64,000 bases of DNA. It comes from Anoplopoma fimbria (Eukaryota; Chordata; Actinopteri; Perciformes; Anoplopomatidae). Below, one piece after another: positions 35,103 to 47,250 of the stretch (position 1 is the stretch's first letter; the number at the start of each line of letters is the position of its first letter). Under the pieces are notes generated by a model, which was given only the letters and a program-made list of their open reading frames with translations, did not search any database and was not told the origin of the DNA. The stretch is taken from positions 10,596,826-10,660,825 of the forward strand of contig NC_072460.1 of NCBI RefSeq assembly GCF_027596085.1, written 5' to 3'. Made by a program: the position numbers and the translations under genes.

Positions 35103-38100
35103 GATTGTTGGTTGAACAATTCAAGACATTTGATGATGACACTTATTCATATTTAGTCAGATACAATTTGGAATGCAGGAAATGTACTTGAAATTCTGTA
35201 TTTTTATCATTATTGGACTTTCACTTGGGTAAAAGAAAAATGCTACATGGGAAAAAAAACATGTTGAGGCGACTTTTGGTTTTCTCATCAGTGGTGGCTC
35301 GTGAAGAACATCCCAGCCTTAAAGCAGCAGAACATGTAAGAACAGGGAAATTGTGCGTCATAGCCAAATTCTTTACTCCTGTCAAAAACAGAAGACCTCT
35401 TATTATGTTTCCACAAACGTGTTCCTGCTGTAAAGTCAGAACTAGTGCTGATTGTGAGACACGTCCTGATTTTGAACAAGCCTATCTAAAGTTGCTTCCT
35501 CTCTACAGGTTCCAGGACCGAAACAAAACAAAGTTTGCAATGATCCACTCAGAAATCTGCAGGAGGTGACCACAAGCAGAGAAGATGTTTACTTCATAGT
35601 CTGGATACTGGGACGCGCTGTTGCTGTCAACAAGACAATGTGCTGTATATGTCACAACTTTTTTTTCTGTATTTCCAATCTCTCTAAGTGAGCATTTGTC
35701 CTGAAAGAGGGATCTTAACAGGGAGGGCACTGTTCAAAAGCAAGAGCCCATATGAATGCCGTGAAGAGCATTTCAAGTGCCAGCAGACCATGTTCCTCAC
35801 TTGCTAGGAGGAATGCAGCCTATTGTCAATTGAACTTGTATAAGAGCTCCTGAAAGTGCAGCACGGGGGGTAGAGGGAGGCTGAGGAGCATACGTGACCG
35901 CCCTCAAAGCCAGATCATCCTGCTTCCTCTCGTGCTCGTTGGAGAAACTTCAGTTGCTGCAATTCAGACAGGGTGCAAAGTTATTTGTGCCCCCTGTGTG
36001 AGGCGTTGATTTCACCAAACAGTTGTTGGCTGGAGCGGTCATGACCTTTGATCCGATGTTGTTAGGAACTGCGAGAGCTGCAAGGCAGAAAGCCAGACAA
36101 CCATGGTAACAGGGCTGCTGGTAGCTATGCTGGAAATATTTACTGGGAATTTTAAAGACTTTTCCACAGGATACAAGCGTAATCCCTTGACGGGGTGAAA
36201 GTTTGATGGCAACAAATCTGTCAACAAATGTGAAAAGGAGGACAGGATAGACAGGCTGAAGACACAATCAGTTTCTGACAGTGACCACTCTATTTTAAAA
36301 CACAGTGTTGACGGCGGTGAGTTCCTGTGTCAGTGACTCCTGTAAATATTTCACAAGCATTCCAAATGTGGACTTGCCGTCCTCGGAAGAGAGCAATAAA
36401 TCCTCTTTACCAAATACACACATCAGTGCTTTCAACCCGTTTAGTTTCTCTTTCATGGTTGTCTTCCGATCAAAGCCAACACAGCATCATTAAATTATCC
36501 AGCAAGGAGTGTGGAAGGGATTCCAATCCTGCATTTCCTTTTATGGCACAGAAGCAGCGAGTTACCACACAAACTAATACTCAAAGCAGGAAAGACCATG
36601 GGAACGACACAGCAGAGCCACCTGCCAATCTTTATCACTCGTAAAAATCACCCTTTAAATACTTTTTTAGTTTTGTATTGGGGGCTGGTTGATAGTGGTG
36701 GCACTAAAGACTGGACCGAATACAAAAATACGAAGTTAAGCAAATGTTAATGTCACCATCAATTAAACTGTCAAAGATCCATTATGAGTGTGTGTTTCTG
36801 ACAGATGCTATCTTACATTCTCAAGTACACACACAGGCTGCTTAATTTATTCATGTATGCAGTACTCTCAGATTATCTTCTTAAACAGCCTTTAAACAGT
36901 TAATCCACTGGAATGCTTTCTCCGAGGCTATTGATATGTAAAATATGTGATTATTGTGCTTCACGCGAAAAGCAAACCTTTTTTTTTTTTCATTTTTGCT
37001 TCGGGAATACGAGATATTTTTGCGGCCTTTGACACCTACTTTAAATCAGCCTTTACAGTTTGCTTCATTTTGTTGAACTGATTAGTTTAATTCTAATCAA
37101 TTGACGGTGATTTGACGGTGAAATTGAAGTGTCTCATTCGGAATATGTTCATTTACACTTAGTTGTTGTTCCTACTGCAATTAAAGAGCTTTGCACATTG
37201 AACAATTTCCTTCTCATGGCTGTTTAACGACTTTCCCATTTTGCAGGGGTGAGAAGCTTTTAATTGCTTTTCACAAAATTAGTGTTACGCCTGTTTGCCT
37301 CCCTTCCTATACTTTCTAATTAAGGGACTCCCCAACTGTGTCTGCCTCATCAATAAAGTTCCAACACAAAGATTTGATAACATCAACTGCACGCATCTAA
37401 CCATCTGAAATCCCTCTGGAAGTTATTTGTGATCTAGACAGTTTACTTTACCAATAAATTAGATTATTTGGTTATATCATATTCTTCCATGCAGCGGCTG
37501 CATGCTGATAGCACATTGTTGTTGACTATAAGTGACTAGCGTGGAGTTTTTACTCTTCACAGCGCATCACTGATTAAGTGGCTGAGAAACTCGCCCCCTG
37601 CCTGGTAAGGCTCTTACACTGCACTAGATGCTCCAAATGGATAACAATGAGCTGCTCACATGCTGACAGCAACTAAATATACTCTGTCTGCCACGACATA
37701 TTTGGCTGCATTTTAAACCCATTCAATGCATTATAAAATAACAGAATGTTTCATAAATATGCTACATATTAAATAAGATATAATCATACAGTAATAATAT
37801 AATATGTATTCCACATAATTCAAAGTTTTGGAAGAGTTTGTGTCAGTTTAGCCCTCCTGTTAAAACCGGGTTTTTACCTACAGTCAAACTGCAGCGCTGA
37901 ATGAATCCTCCTCTGACAGACTCCAATTATACAATTACAGATGTTGCTGAGAAGCAATTATCTCTCCTCTTTATCTGGAAGGCAAAATAGAGAGGTGGAG
38001 ACAGCATGCCTGGCATGTGGCAACACATGTCGGGCATACCTGTCCCAGGACGACTGTGTGTACAACCTCTGGAAAAGCAGTAGGAGGTGATTTACAGGGA

Positions 38101-38499
38101 GGGATACTTTTACATTGACGTTCTCTCATTGTTGTCCCCAGTGAGCCATTTGCCTCGGGAAGTTTTGATTTCCATTTCATGGTGTCAAAGCATTATGACA
38201 TTTCCAGCGTGAATCCCCTGTCAGTTTGCATTCAATTGCTTGCTTGGTAAGAAGTGCACTCAGACAAACCACTCACCATCTGACATTTAGAATTTATGAT
38301 CCTCTCTCTGCCTCTAAACCAGAAAATGCTGGTGAGCCGTAGATTTGAAAGTTCATTTTTGAAGATAGCGCTTTAGAGAAAACAACTAGCACTATACAGT
38401 TTTTCTTAAAGAGAGAGAGGGAGAGAATGAGAAAAGCTTAAATCTTGACACTTAGGAAAACAGAGCAAGAAATGTGTGTTAAGTGGAGTGTTTGATCCA

Positions 38500-39010
38500 A
38501 CTAGAGCTGCAATGATCAAAAGAAAATTGAAAATTAGCAACTTTTTTGCAAAAATGGCAAATATTTGCTGGTTCCTGTTTATCAGTTATGAGGATTTAAT
38601 GCTTTTCTTTGTCATAAATTATTCTATATCTTTGGAGTTTGGAGAGTGGGAAATTTGAACACGTGTTTTTATGTTTTTCACTGTTTTCTGACATTTAACA
38701 CAAATCAATTGTGATTGATTCAGGGTTACAACAAATGTTTCCATTGTTGGTTAATTTGCTTATTATATTCCTGATCAATTGGTCAAGAAACATTTAGAAA
38801 AATGCTGCATATGTCTTGATTCAACAGTCAAAACACAAAGATATTGTTTTTCATTTTGGTTTCTTTGATCAATATTTGCTCTTACTGCTGCTGTGACAAT
38901 TTACCCCTTAAAATAAAAGTATCTATCACTAAAATTAAAACGATTAATCATCTGATTACTTTTCTGTCTATCAACTATTCAATTAATCAAAAGCAGTTCA
39001 TCACTAGTGT
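38500..39010. mobile_element. hAT-type MITE family copy
   Basis: The left end has AGAGCTGCAATGAT, then GCTGGTTCCTGTTTATCAG, TTTCTTTGTCATAAATTATT and ATATCTTTGGAGTTTGGA. This layout is a common percomorph MITE. The right half repeats the theme inverted, with AAAACACAAAGATATTG and ATTAATCA-rich ends. No coding sequence was seen. Confidence 0.5.
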
Positions 39011-40583
39011 TTATTAATATATATTTTTATACAGCTTAATATAAATTCAAAATCTGCAGGTACGTTTGACGTTGTAGACTGCTATCATACATACAGTCAT
39101 ATGTTAAAATGCCAAAGTTTTAAGTTAATCTCATGGTGCAGCTCAGGCTGACGGGAATGACATTTCTAGGTTTAAAGGTATCCTCTCAAGAAGTGTTACA
39201 CCTGTGGAAAATGATTGTGTGTTTATGGCACTACATGACCGACATCCCAGAATGTGAGCCAGATCACACCACGCCTGAATCAACACGTATCTGGATGTTT
39301 TTCAAAAATTTGAATTAAAAGCTGACCTGTTTCTCATGCAACAACTTGTTGTACTGTAAATGAATTTATTGAAAGCTTGGCCCGAACATCACCACAGGGA
39401 GTAGGGCTCCCCAATTACCACATTTCAGTCAAGTTGGGTCGCACAAAGAGGGAGAGACTTGACCCATTCCACTATGACAAAGCTGCCGAGGCTTGAATGG
39501 GCCGGCTTCACAGTGCTGAGCGTGGCCAACGCTATTCGTGACTCACCCGCCACCACTCCTCTTCACTCTCAAGTGGCCAGAGAGAGGAGCAGTCACAGAC
39601 AGAGACACGGGATCTCACTATGAACCATCTGTATTCATAAGGGAGTCTTACTTTTGAAAGAGGTAGAGGGCAAGTGAGTTTAAAATGACTGTAGAGCAAA
39701 ATCACCAATGTTTAGGTAAATCTTTAACACTCGAAAATGCTGTCAATGCAAACCCTCACTCATTAAAACACTAATTAAATCAGATGGAGGAAATGATGAG
39801 TGAACATTTCAACTGTGATCAGCACTGCTACCAGAGTTAAAAGTGGTGAAAACTGTAATGTTCCTAAGTTTCAGACCCCTTTACAAACCATGGGTCACAA
39901 AATCCAATAAGCTTTGACTGAAGGGTTAAAATGTGAATGATTTTGCATAACTTTGAGGATCATTTTGGTTGGGAAGCAGCTAGATTAGCTACATTATGGT
40001 GAATGTAAAACACATGTAAAATATTACGGATTATTATAAATAAGTGTAAAAAAAAATATATATATATTTAATGTTAAAGAATGCATTTCACAGTTACAAC
40101 GGGTAATAATGCCAGAATGAAATATAATAACTTGAATAACTTTGTCCATAAAAGTGCCTCATCTCCAGAGGGAAGGAAAAGCACATGGTGAAACACCCAA
40201 TCTCCAGCACAGACAATGAATAGCAAATTTAAAAAAGAAATCATAACTTTTTTCATTCACTGCCAGTTCTTCCACTCTGGCTCCAGTAGCCTGCATCTGT
40301 ACTGATTCGTTTTTGATTGTTTTGTCTCTGAGCTCCACGGGGATCAGACAGCTCACAGGTAAAGTCTTCACCTGAAACTGCTCCTGATTTACGCGGATAC
40401 ACAAGACTTTCAACTTTCCAGCGTGATGGTTTGATGGAGTGAGGTGTCTTTTTTACAGTTCTGACTTTATTCTAAAGTGCCAATGTATGCATCTTTGCCA
40501 ACGCTGAATGCCCTTTTTATGTCACAAACCTGCAGAAAACATCATTAAGTTATCTGGAAGTTTACATTACTTGTGCAGCTTAC

Positions 40584-40940
40584 CCAGCTGGAGTGATGAC
40601 AACAAAAAAATATTCTAGGTGGATCGTCTTCAATTCCCTCAGGAGAAGTTCGTCCCGTCCAAAGTTTCTAAGTGATGACAACTTTTAGTCCGCGATATGA
40701 CAAACATCGCAACTCCTGCAGGAATACTTTGCCTTAAGTGTAAGAGATAAGCGATGCATTAAGCGTGTGCAACTCTTTGACTAACGTCCCAAACTGCTCT
40801 GTCAACAACTGCAAACTATGACTCAAGTCTCCACAAGGTCCATTCTCTATTTTAAAAGCGACAGAGGTCAAAGGACACGAAGGGACTCCGGAGACGGTGT
40901 GCGTGGAATGACTGCTGTCATACACTATAAGCAGCCGGCA
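40584..40940 (-). other. chl1: candidate noncoding first exon of chl1 (upstream end approximate)
   Basis: The coding exon at 22510 begins with an acceptor inside its 5'UTR, so an upstream exon must exist. The best candidate on this strand ends in CAGCTGG|gtaagc at 40584, just downstream of a CpG-rich block with CRE-like sites. The 5' end is a guess. Nothing in the DNA alone proves it belongs to chl1 rather than a separate noncoding RNA. Confidence 0.4.
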
Positions 40941-41150
40941 CCCATAGGCTTTGAGTAAAACATGTGCGTGTGCAAAACGTGAGGAATATTTCATGGCGCG
41001 TGCAGGTGCGCGCGCGCGCGTCAAATGTCAATCAAGGGGAAGATGAGAGAGACGCGTCATCACGCCCCCCAAGACAATTCACAAAGATACGTCACCTGAG
41101 CACAGTGCTACTTCTGATAGGCTAAGGAGGAAACACGTGGTTTGCCTCCT
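40860..41150 (-). promoter_or_regulatory. candidate CpG-rich promoter, probably of chl1
   Basis: This is a locally CpG-rich patch in AT-rich surroundings. It holds an alternating (GC)n run (40996-41021), a CRE-like GTGACGTA (minus strand, about 41088-41095), further TGACGC motifs near 41053 and 41020, and an E-box CACGTG near 41135. It sits upstream of the candidate exon ending at 40584. The promoter call is inference from composition and position. Confidence 0.4.
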
Positions 41151-41894
41151 CGTTTCAGTCAGTTACATTTGTTATTAATGTTATTTTATTTTAAAGGTCA
41201 ATCCCTGCTCATTCAAGCACTATATTTGCAATTTTCTAACATCTAGAGAGGATGGATGTCTTTTTTCTCTGCTGTCTGCACAAAATGAAAAGGTGTCAGC
41301 TGGAGACATAACTTGGCAATGGACAAGTGACACTGTACAATATGCAAACACACAAAACTATGCCAGCCATGCCAGTGTTTGTACAAAGCGACACACCCAT
41401 CTGAGTTCACTCAAAGCTCCATCTGCAGCTGAGTCATATCAGCTCTATGAGTGACCAAACACAAACAACACCAACCGAGAAGGAAAATGTGTTGTGTATT
41501 TAAAACAGTTCCAGAGTTCAAACATTCTGTGGTCCGAAGTGTTTGTTCACGTGTCTGAAGGAGTGTGAAGTGCAGGAATGTGGAGGGAGAGCATTGTTGG
41601 AGATAAACACAGACATACGCATATTGCCTACACAAGTAACAAGCAACATAACCCCCTATGCACACATGTTCAGATGCTCATAGCTATAAATGTAAAACTC
41701 CCTTAAAAAATATCCCATATATATGTAATGGTACATATCCAGACCATTTGAGAACAACAGCAGCGTTAACTATGTAAGCTAAGACCAGTCTCAGAATCTG
41801 AATATTAATATTAACTGGGTTTTTTTATGTTCTATGGTAGTACACTGAATAACTCTTGGCCTGGTTGTACATTAACTTGGGTGTGATTTATTTT

Positions 41895-42003
41895 TCCCCA
41901 CTGTTTTCTGACATTTTATACATCATTCATTGATTAATTAAGAAAATAACTGTCAGATCAATCAATAATGGAGATAATTATTTACAGTATTGCAGGTCTA
42001 ACT
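41895..42003. mobile_element. hAT-type MITE end fragment
   Basis: ATTCATTGATTAATTAAG, AAAATAACTGTCAGATCAAT and GATAATTATTTACAGTATTG followed by GCAGGTCTAACTCT resemble one end of the MITE family at 38500-39010. Only one end is present. Confidence 0.4.
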
Positions 42004-42028
42004 CTCTGGCATTTAATGAACTAAGATA

Positions 42029-42049
42029 GTTAAGTTAAGTTAAGTTAAG
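42029..42049. repeat. (GTTAA)n short tandem repeat
   Basis: Four GTTAA units beside a MITE fragment, intergenic. Confidence 0.85.
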
Positions 42050-42595
42050 ACACTCACAAGGCATTAAAATAAGAATTTCTAAGCTAACTTACACAAGTTA
42101 ACTTTAATGATGCTGAATAATACCTACAGTATATCGATTTCTTTTGTATAACAGTAACATGTACACAGTAAAAAGTACACAGTTCTGTTTTTAGACAAAT
42201 TCAAGACCTCAAATAAGTAATTCAGTGACAATCATACAAGTTTCACCCATTCAAATTCAGCTTCATTTTATTAACCAGACACAAAACATTTACCTTATTT
42301 TGTCATGGATACTGAAAACACACAGGCTAAGCATTTCTTTCTATGCGCAGTACATCTTTGTTGATACTCACTGTGTAATCTGAAGATCGAATCACACAGT
42401 GAAGGACGCTCTCTGTCTCCTGTAAACTCCTGTGGAAAAATAGACCTGTGTTGACAAGTCCTCTTAGTTGGACTATGTTTTTGAAATTGTAATTTCCAGG
42501 CATACTTTGGCAATCAAGGCTAATGTTAGTGCTTTCAAAAATGTTCTTGTGGCAGGGCCCTTCAATATACTACAAACAGGGTTTGATATCAGAGA

Positions 42596-42790
42596 GGAGC
42601 AGTGTGTAAGAGTTAGTGGCATCTCGAAGTGAGGTTGCAGATTGCATCCAAACAATTGCAAACAACAGCAATAGTGCTGATAGAGCAGACAGTTTTTACC
42701 TGAGGTGGAACCGGAGGACGGGGGGTACACTTTTATCTGTTGTTACCGCCGTATGAGAGCAGTGCAGAGCGCCGGCCATGAGCTACCCGG
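42596..42790 (+). repeat. dispersed repeat copy B
   Basis: GAGCAGTGTGTAAGAGTTAG, then GAAGTGAGGTTGCAGATTGC. It shares its first 60 bases with copy A at 2278. The GC-rich part to about 42790 may belong to the same element. Confidence 0.45.
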
Positions 42791-42833
42791 TGGGTTCCGT
42801 GGACGCTCACAAGCTTACTCTACTATAGCAAAT

Positions 42834-43920
42834 ACATTACATTACATTACAGTCATTTAGCAGACGCTTTTATCCAAAGCGACTTACAGGAAGTGTATTC
42901 AACATAGGTATTCAAGAGAACTACTAGTCACCAGAATTCATAAGTGCATCTCCTTTCTTAAACAAGCATCTCAAAGCATAAGCCAGAGCAAAAGTATAGT
43001 GCAGAGGCAGATTACTACGAAAACAATAATTGCAACAGACTAATACGAATACAGTAAGTGCTACAAACTACTACGAATAGGATAAGTGCAGTAAACAAAT
43101 ACAAATTCAATAAGTTCAGCGAACTGATACGAATACAGTAAGTGCAACAACTAATACGAGTGCAATAAGTGCTACGAGGAAGGCTCCGGGTAGTACTTCT
43201 TGAAGAGGTGAGTTTTCAGCCTGCGCCGAAAGATGGGCAGCGACTCTGCTGTCCTGACGTCAGTGGGGAGTTCATTCCACCACTGAGGGGCCAGGACAGA
43301 AAAAAGCTGTGACCGGGTGGATCGGCCGCAGGGACCTCTGAGCGACGGGGCAACTAATCGCCCGAGGCAGCAGAGCGAAGTGGTCGGGCGGGGGTGTAGG
43401 GCTTGACCAAGGCCTGGAGATAGGAAGGAGCTGTTCCTTTCACTGCCCTGTAGGCTAGCACCAGAGTCTTAAACTGGATGCAAGCTCTTACAGGGAGCCA
43501 GTGTAGAGAACGGAGAAGGGAAGTTGTGTGAGAGAACTTGGGGCGATTGAACACCAGACGTGCTGCAGCTTTCTGGACAAGCTCCAGAGGTCTGATGGCC
43601 GACGCCGGGGCTCCAGCAAGTAGTGAGTTGCAGTAGTCCAGGCGGGAGATGACCAGAGCCTGGATGAGCACCTGCGCTGTCTCCTCAGTGAGGAAGGGGC
43701 GAATCCTCCTGATGTTGTAGAGGAGGAATCTGCAGGAGCGTGTGACCGATGCAATGTTTGCTGAGAACGACAGTTGGTCGTCCAGGGTCACACCCAGATT
43801 CCTCACAGTCCGAGTTGGCGTCACCACGGCATCATCAATGGTGATGGACAGGTCTCGGTGCGGGCAACCCTTCCCCGGGAGGAAGAGTAGCTCGGTTTTG
43901 TTCAAATAGTTGTTTGATGC
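42834..43920 (-). mobile_element. 5'-truncated L2-type (CR1/L2 superfamily) LINE with reverse-transcriptase C-terminus
   Basis: An open frame at 43354-43905 encodes the end of a non-LTR reverse transcriptase. It shows KTELLFLPGK, RNLGVTLDDQLSF, RLDYCNSLLAG, LVQKAAARLVF and SLHWLPVRACIQFK, all typical of fish L2 LINEs. The frame stops after RSAASGD. The expected C-terminus continues in another frame (about 43190-43345: FSVLAPQWWNELP, then RRRLKTHLFKKYY), so the copy is frameshifted and dead. The catalytic domain upstream is missing. The 3' end at 42834-42895 carries repeated TGTAA units and a tail shared with the SINE at 20888. The hexamer CTATAG flanks both ends and may be a target-site duplication. 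Confidence 0.85.
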
Positions 43921-43925
43921 TATAG

Positions 43926-44586
43926 AGCAGGGGTTCCCAAACTCTTAGGGGACCCCTTACAGGAGAGATCCTTTTCTAAGGACCCCTTTTTAATCATAAC
44001 ACCAAGTAAGCATATGCTGACTACGATTTGTATGCTTCTATGCTGTTGGAACTATTTGTATTATGAAACTTTCAACCTAAATACTTCAAACTTGTTTCAT
44101 AGTGATAAAGAGACACACATTTAGATTTGAATCATTTTAATATAAGATAAGATAGGATGAGATAATCCTTTAGTACACAGCGGGGAAATTGGCATTGTTA
44201 TTGAATGTTAACACCACTTATATACCTATAAACAGAGGGCGATTTTGTTCAAATTGCATTTGGACTTAACTTACAGCATTTTTAAACAGTAACTAACTGA
44301 CAGGCATCCTAATAAAACTAGACAATTAATCAACTTATTTATTCTTATTTATATAAGTGCTTTAACTTCAGAATAATTAACTTGTTACCCTGTTTGTCAA
44401 TCATATCAGAGTTGCTATTGGACCAAAGCTAACGTGGTTGAGAGTAATGGACACAATATGCATGCTTTATTGGCGCAAATGGTCCCTATCTGTAGATATT
44501 CACGTTTTAATGGTGCAGCACAATTTTTTAATTTATATACTACAAATCATTTATGGACCCCATTTAGAGAATCACTGAATATAGAG
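43926..44586. mobile_element. hAT-like nonautonomous element with nested retroelement tail
   Basis: The left end is CAGGGGTTCCCAAACTCT. The right end, reversed, is CAGTGATTCTCTAAATGGGG, with shared GGGGTCC/GGGGACC just inside. CTATAGAG precedes the left end and ATATAGAG follows the right end, a 7-of-8 match to an 8-bp target duplication. No transposase frame was seen. Inside, at 44148-44195, is a copy of the GATAATCC...GCGGGGAAATT tail also found at 19650-19707. Confidence 0.5.
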
Positions 44587-47132
44587 AACATTTAAATGTT
44601 TTCAGTTCAAGCTTGATGAGACTTTTAAGCTTTTTATGGATTGTAAATACACTTCAACACTAAACTTACTTGCATCGACATTTATTGACCATGAAGCTCT
44701 TCACTCTCAAGCTCTCCCGCCATGCTCCGTTCCCACAAGGTCCAAACTTAATTGTAAGGCTATTGAGAAAAAGCTTACATTCCAATTACCACTCGAACCA
44801 GCAGTGAATACTGTGTGCTGAACCTTGACATTACCCTCCATAGAGAGAGACATCGAAGCACAGCTTTGAGATCACTTATTTTCACCCATTATAAGGCCAT
44901 TGTGCTGCACTGACCTGTGATCTTGACCTCAAGTTGTGTTTTCTCTCTTCACTGCTGATAAGTGAGGTCTACAGATTCCTCTCCACGTTTGAGTTTGTAT
45001 TTTTTTAAACAAGTAATTCTATGGTATATTGAAAAACAATGTCCAAGCAAAAAAAAAAACAATTATTCAAGTGTTTCAAGAGTCTCACACCACCACATAG
45101 CAATTAATTTTTTCATCAATATATACAGCCCCAATGGTAGATCACGTTGACCTCCGCCCTGTGTTTTTGAGCTACAGGGAAATTGTGCAAAATATATTCC
45201 ACAGGGTGCTGAAAAATCTAGTTGCCATAGTAATGGATGTATATTTTATTGGTGGCAGGTCTTCCCTCCTGTGGTATAACAATGCCCCCTAGTGACATCT
45301 CTGATGGCTCTGCACACCGGGGACCCAGCAACACAAGCACACTCAGAGAGTTTAAAGCAATTTAACCAGGCTTTAAATGTAATTTTAGGAAATTTGTTCA
45401 CATCCAAACATCATTTGATGACGTTATCTGATTTTAGAGAAGCTGGGAAATGAAAATTGACTCGTAAAGCCAAATTAAATGATCAATTTTGATAAGATAA
45501 TATGTGCACTATAGAGAATCTATATCACAGTGTCAACCTCATGCAGTACATGGACAGTGAGTATGAAACATAATGTCTACCAGCTCCACCATAACTTGTT
45601 CTCCATGTGATTTGTTAATGGTTGAATGTGGAAGATCTGTGTGGATCTTTCAGTATTATTCAGGTGTTTCTACTGCTGGCTTTGTTGTGTCTATATTTTA
45701 TTTATTGGAGTTAAACACTAGAGGGAGCTTCTGGGTACATTTCTCTAAGATTTCGATACTGCTCTCTGTTAAGATATTTCAGCCATCCAGGTAGTGATTT
45801 GACTTGCAATAAAATAATTTTTTAAATCACCAAATCTGCTGACCTTGCAGATTACCCAAAATAAGTCTTCACCTTAGTCTTTCAGGTTTAATCTAGGACA
45901 GGGGAATTCCTGGCGGCTTAGTGCTGTAAGAACCACTAAGTACTTATCATCTTATCAACCTTGTGTCATCCTCAGTGACCTTCAATTAACAGCATTTCTT
46001 TCTGTGCTGTGTTTCGGCCTGACCTCAAAAGCATCATGGTTCTTAATTGAAAATCCAAACTGAGGCGCTGCCCTTCAGATAATTGTTGAGGAAGGTGAAT
46101 GAAGCTGAATGCAAAGAGGAGAAAGTGGAAAGTGGACAAAAAACACAGAAGATAATACTTTTTTACTTTTTTAAAAGTTTTAAGGGTTTGAGAGGCATTC
46201 AAGGTCAGTACTTTAAAAGAAAAAGAGGTCGTATATGTATTTGAAAATCCTTTTGATGATGGCTTTCTATTATAAATGGCAGATTCAGACACCTTATATC
46301 AAATTATGTTGATAAATTATGTTAGATGACAGATAGCTGGCTGAAATGTAAACTAAATGTACTTCGTAAAAAGGTCGCCTATGATTCAGATGAAAGTGGA
46401 ATCATAGGATGCACACATATAAAGGATCATTCAGCCATATACGTAACTAAATATCAATGGGAATCTATACTGCCATCTGCTTTTTACTGATAGTCCTTTT
46501 GCTACTGCAAGGCTATCATTCAAATGGTGATCAGAAGCGCCTCAAGGATTAACTATAGCACAAGGCTGAACTACAGCTCACTGAAGAAATCATCAAATCT
46601 TGAGCTCCTTTGTATTGAGGACTAGCATGTGGACACGTTGACCTGAAGATGTCAGGGATCTTTTTTTGCGTGTATTCCTTCCAGTACAATTTTCAACATG
46701 TGCCTGCCTCGCACAATTTTTTATGACCGTATTGTGTGGACTACGCCGCGAACATCAAAAGCTTCATGCTAAATTTCAGTTGTACTGGCAATGGATTCTC
46801 TCATATTTGCTGCCCAACAAGAGGACAGCATTGCAATGGATCCTAAATTGACCTGAACTGGGAATAAATGTTGACTGATAAGTGCAATCACAGCCAGCTG
46901 CCATTATTTATTGATTCAAGACCCAGGGGTGTGTGTGAGAATGTGTGTAATATCATTGCTCAGTGTTCAGACAGTATTAAAGGCAGCTTGCGAGGCTGTT
47001 GGTGCCCAAGGGAAAAAATGTAGATGAAATGTTAAATAACTATAATACATGTGCACATTGGGAATATATGACTAATGGCTGCATTTATGCTTTATAGTGT
47101 TGTTTTGGGCTCTGCTTTGGATATATACTGTA

Positions 47133-47145
47133 TGTGTGTGTGTGA

Positions 47146-47238
<93 letters not shown>

Positions 47239-47250
47239 TGAGTGTGTGTG
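47133..47250. repeat. (GT)n microsatellite
   Basis: A long GT run (47151-47236 uninterrupted) with GA-interrupted flanks, in the intergenic region. Confidence 0.97.

Larger units (their letters stand above)
22680..40583 (-). other. probable chl1 intron 1 (18 kb)
   Basis: No coding exon was seen on either strand. It holds hAT-type MITE fragments (about 26385-26585 and 38500-39010), an 80-bp mini-MITE (28355-28433), a YADD-like fragment (33593-33613), an AT-rich tandem repeat (35040-35100) and long unique stretches. The part at 36900-37400 has dense homeodomain-type TAATTA/AATTAA cores. Intron status depends on the first-exon call. Confidence 0.45.

Noticed and set aside
35213..35569. A 118-codon plus-strand frame
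   Set aside because: No recognisable domain, no splice context and composition like neighbouring noncoding DNA.
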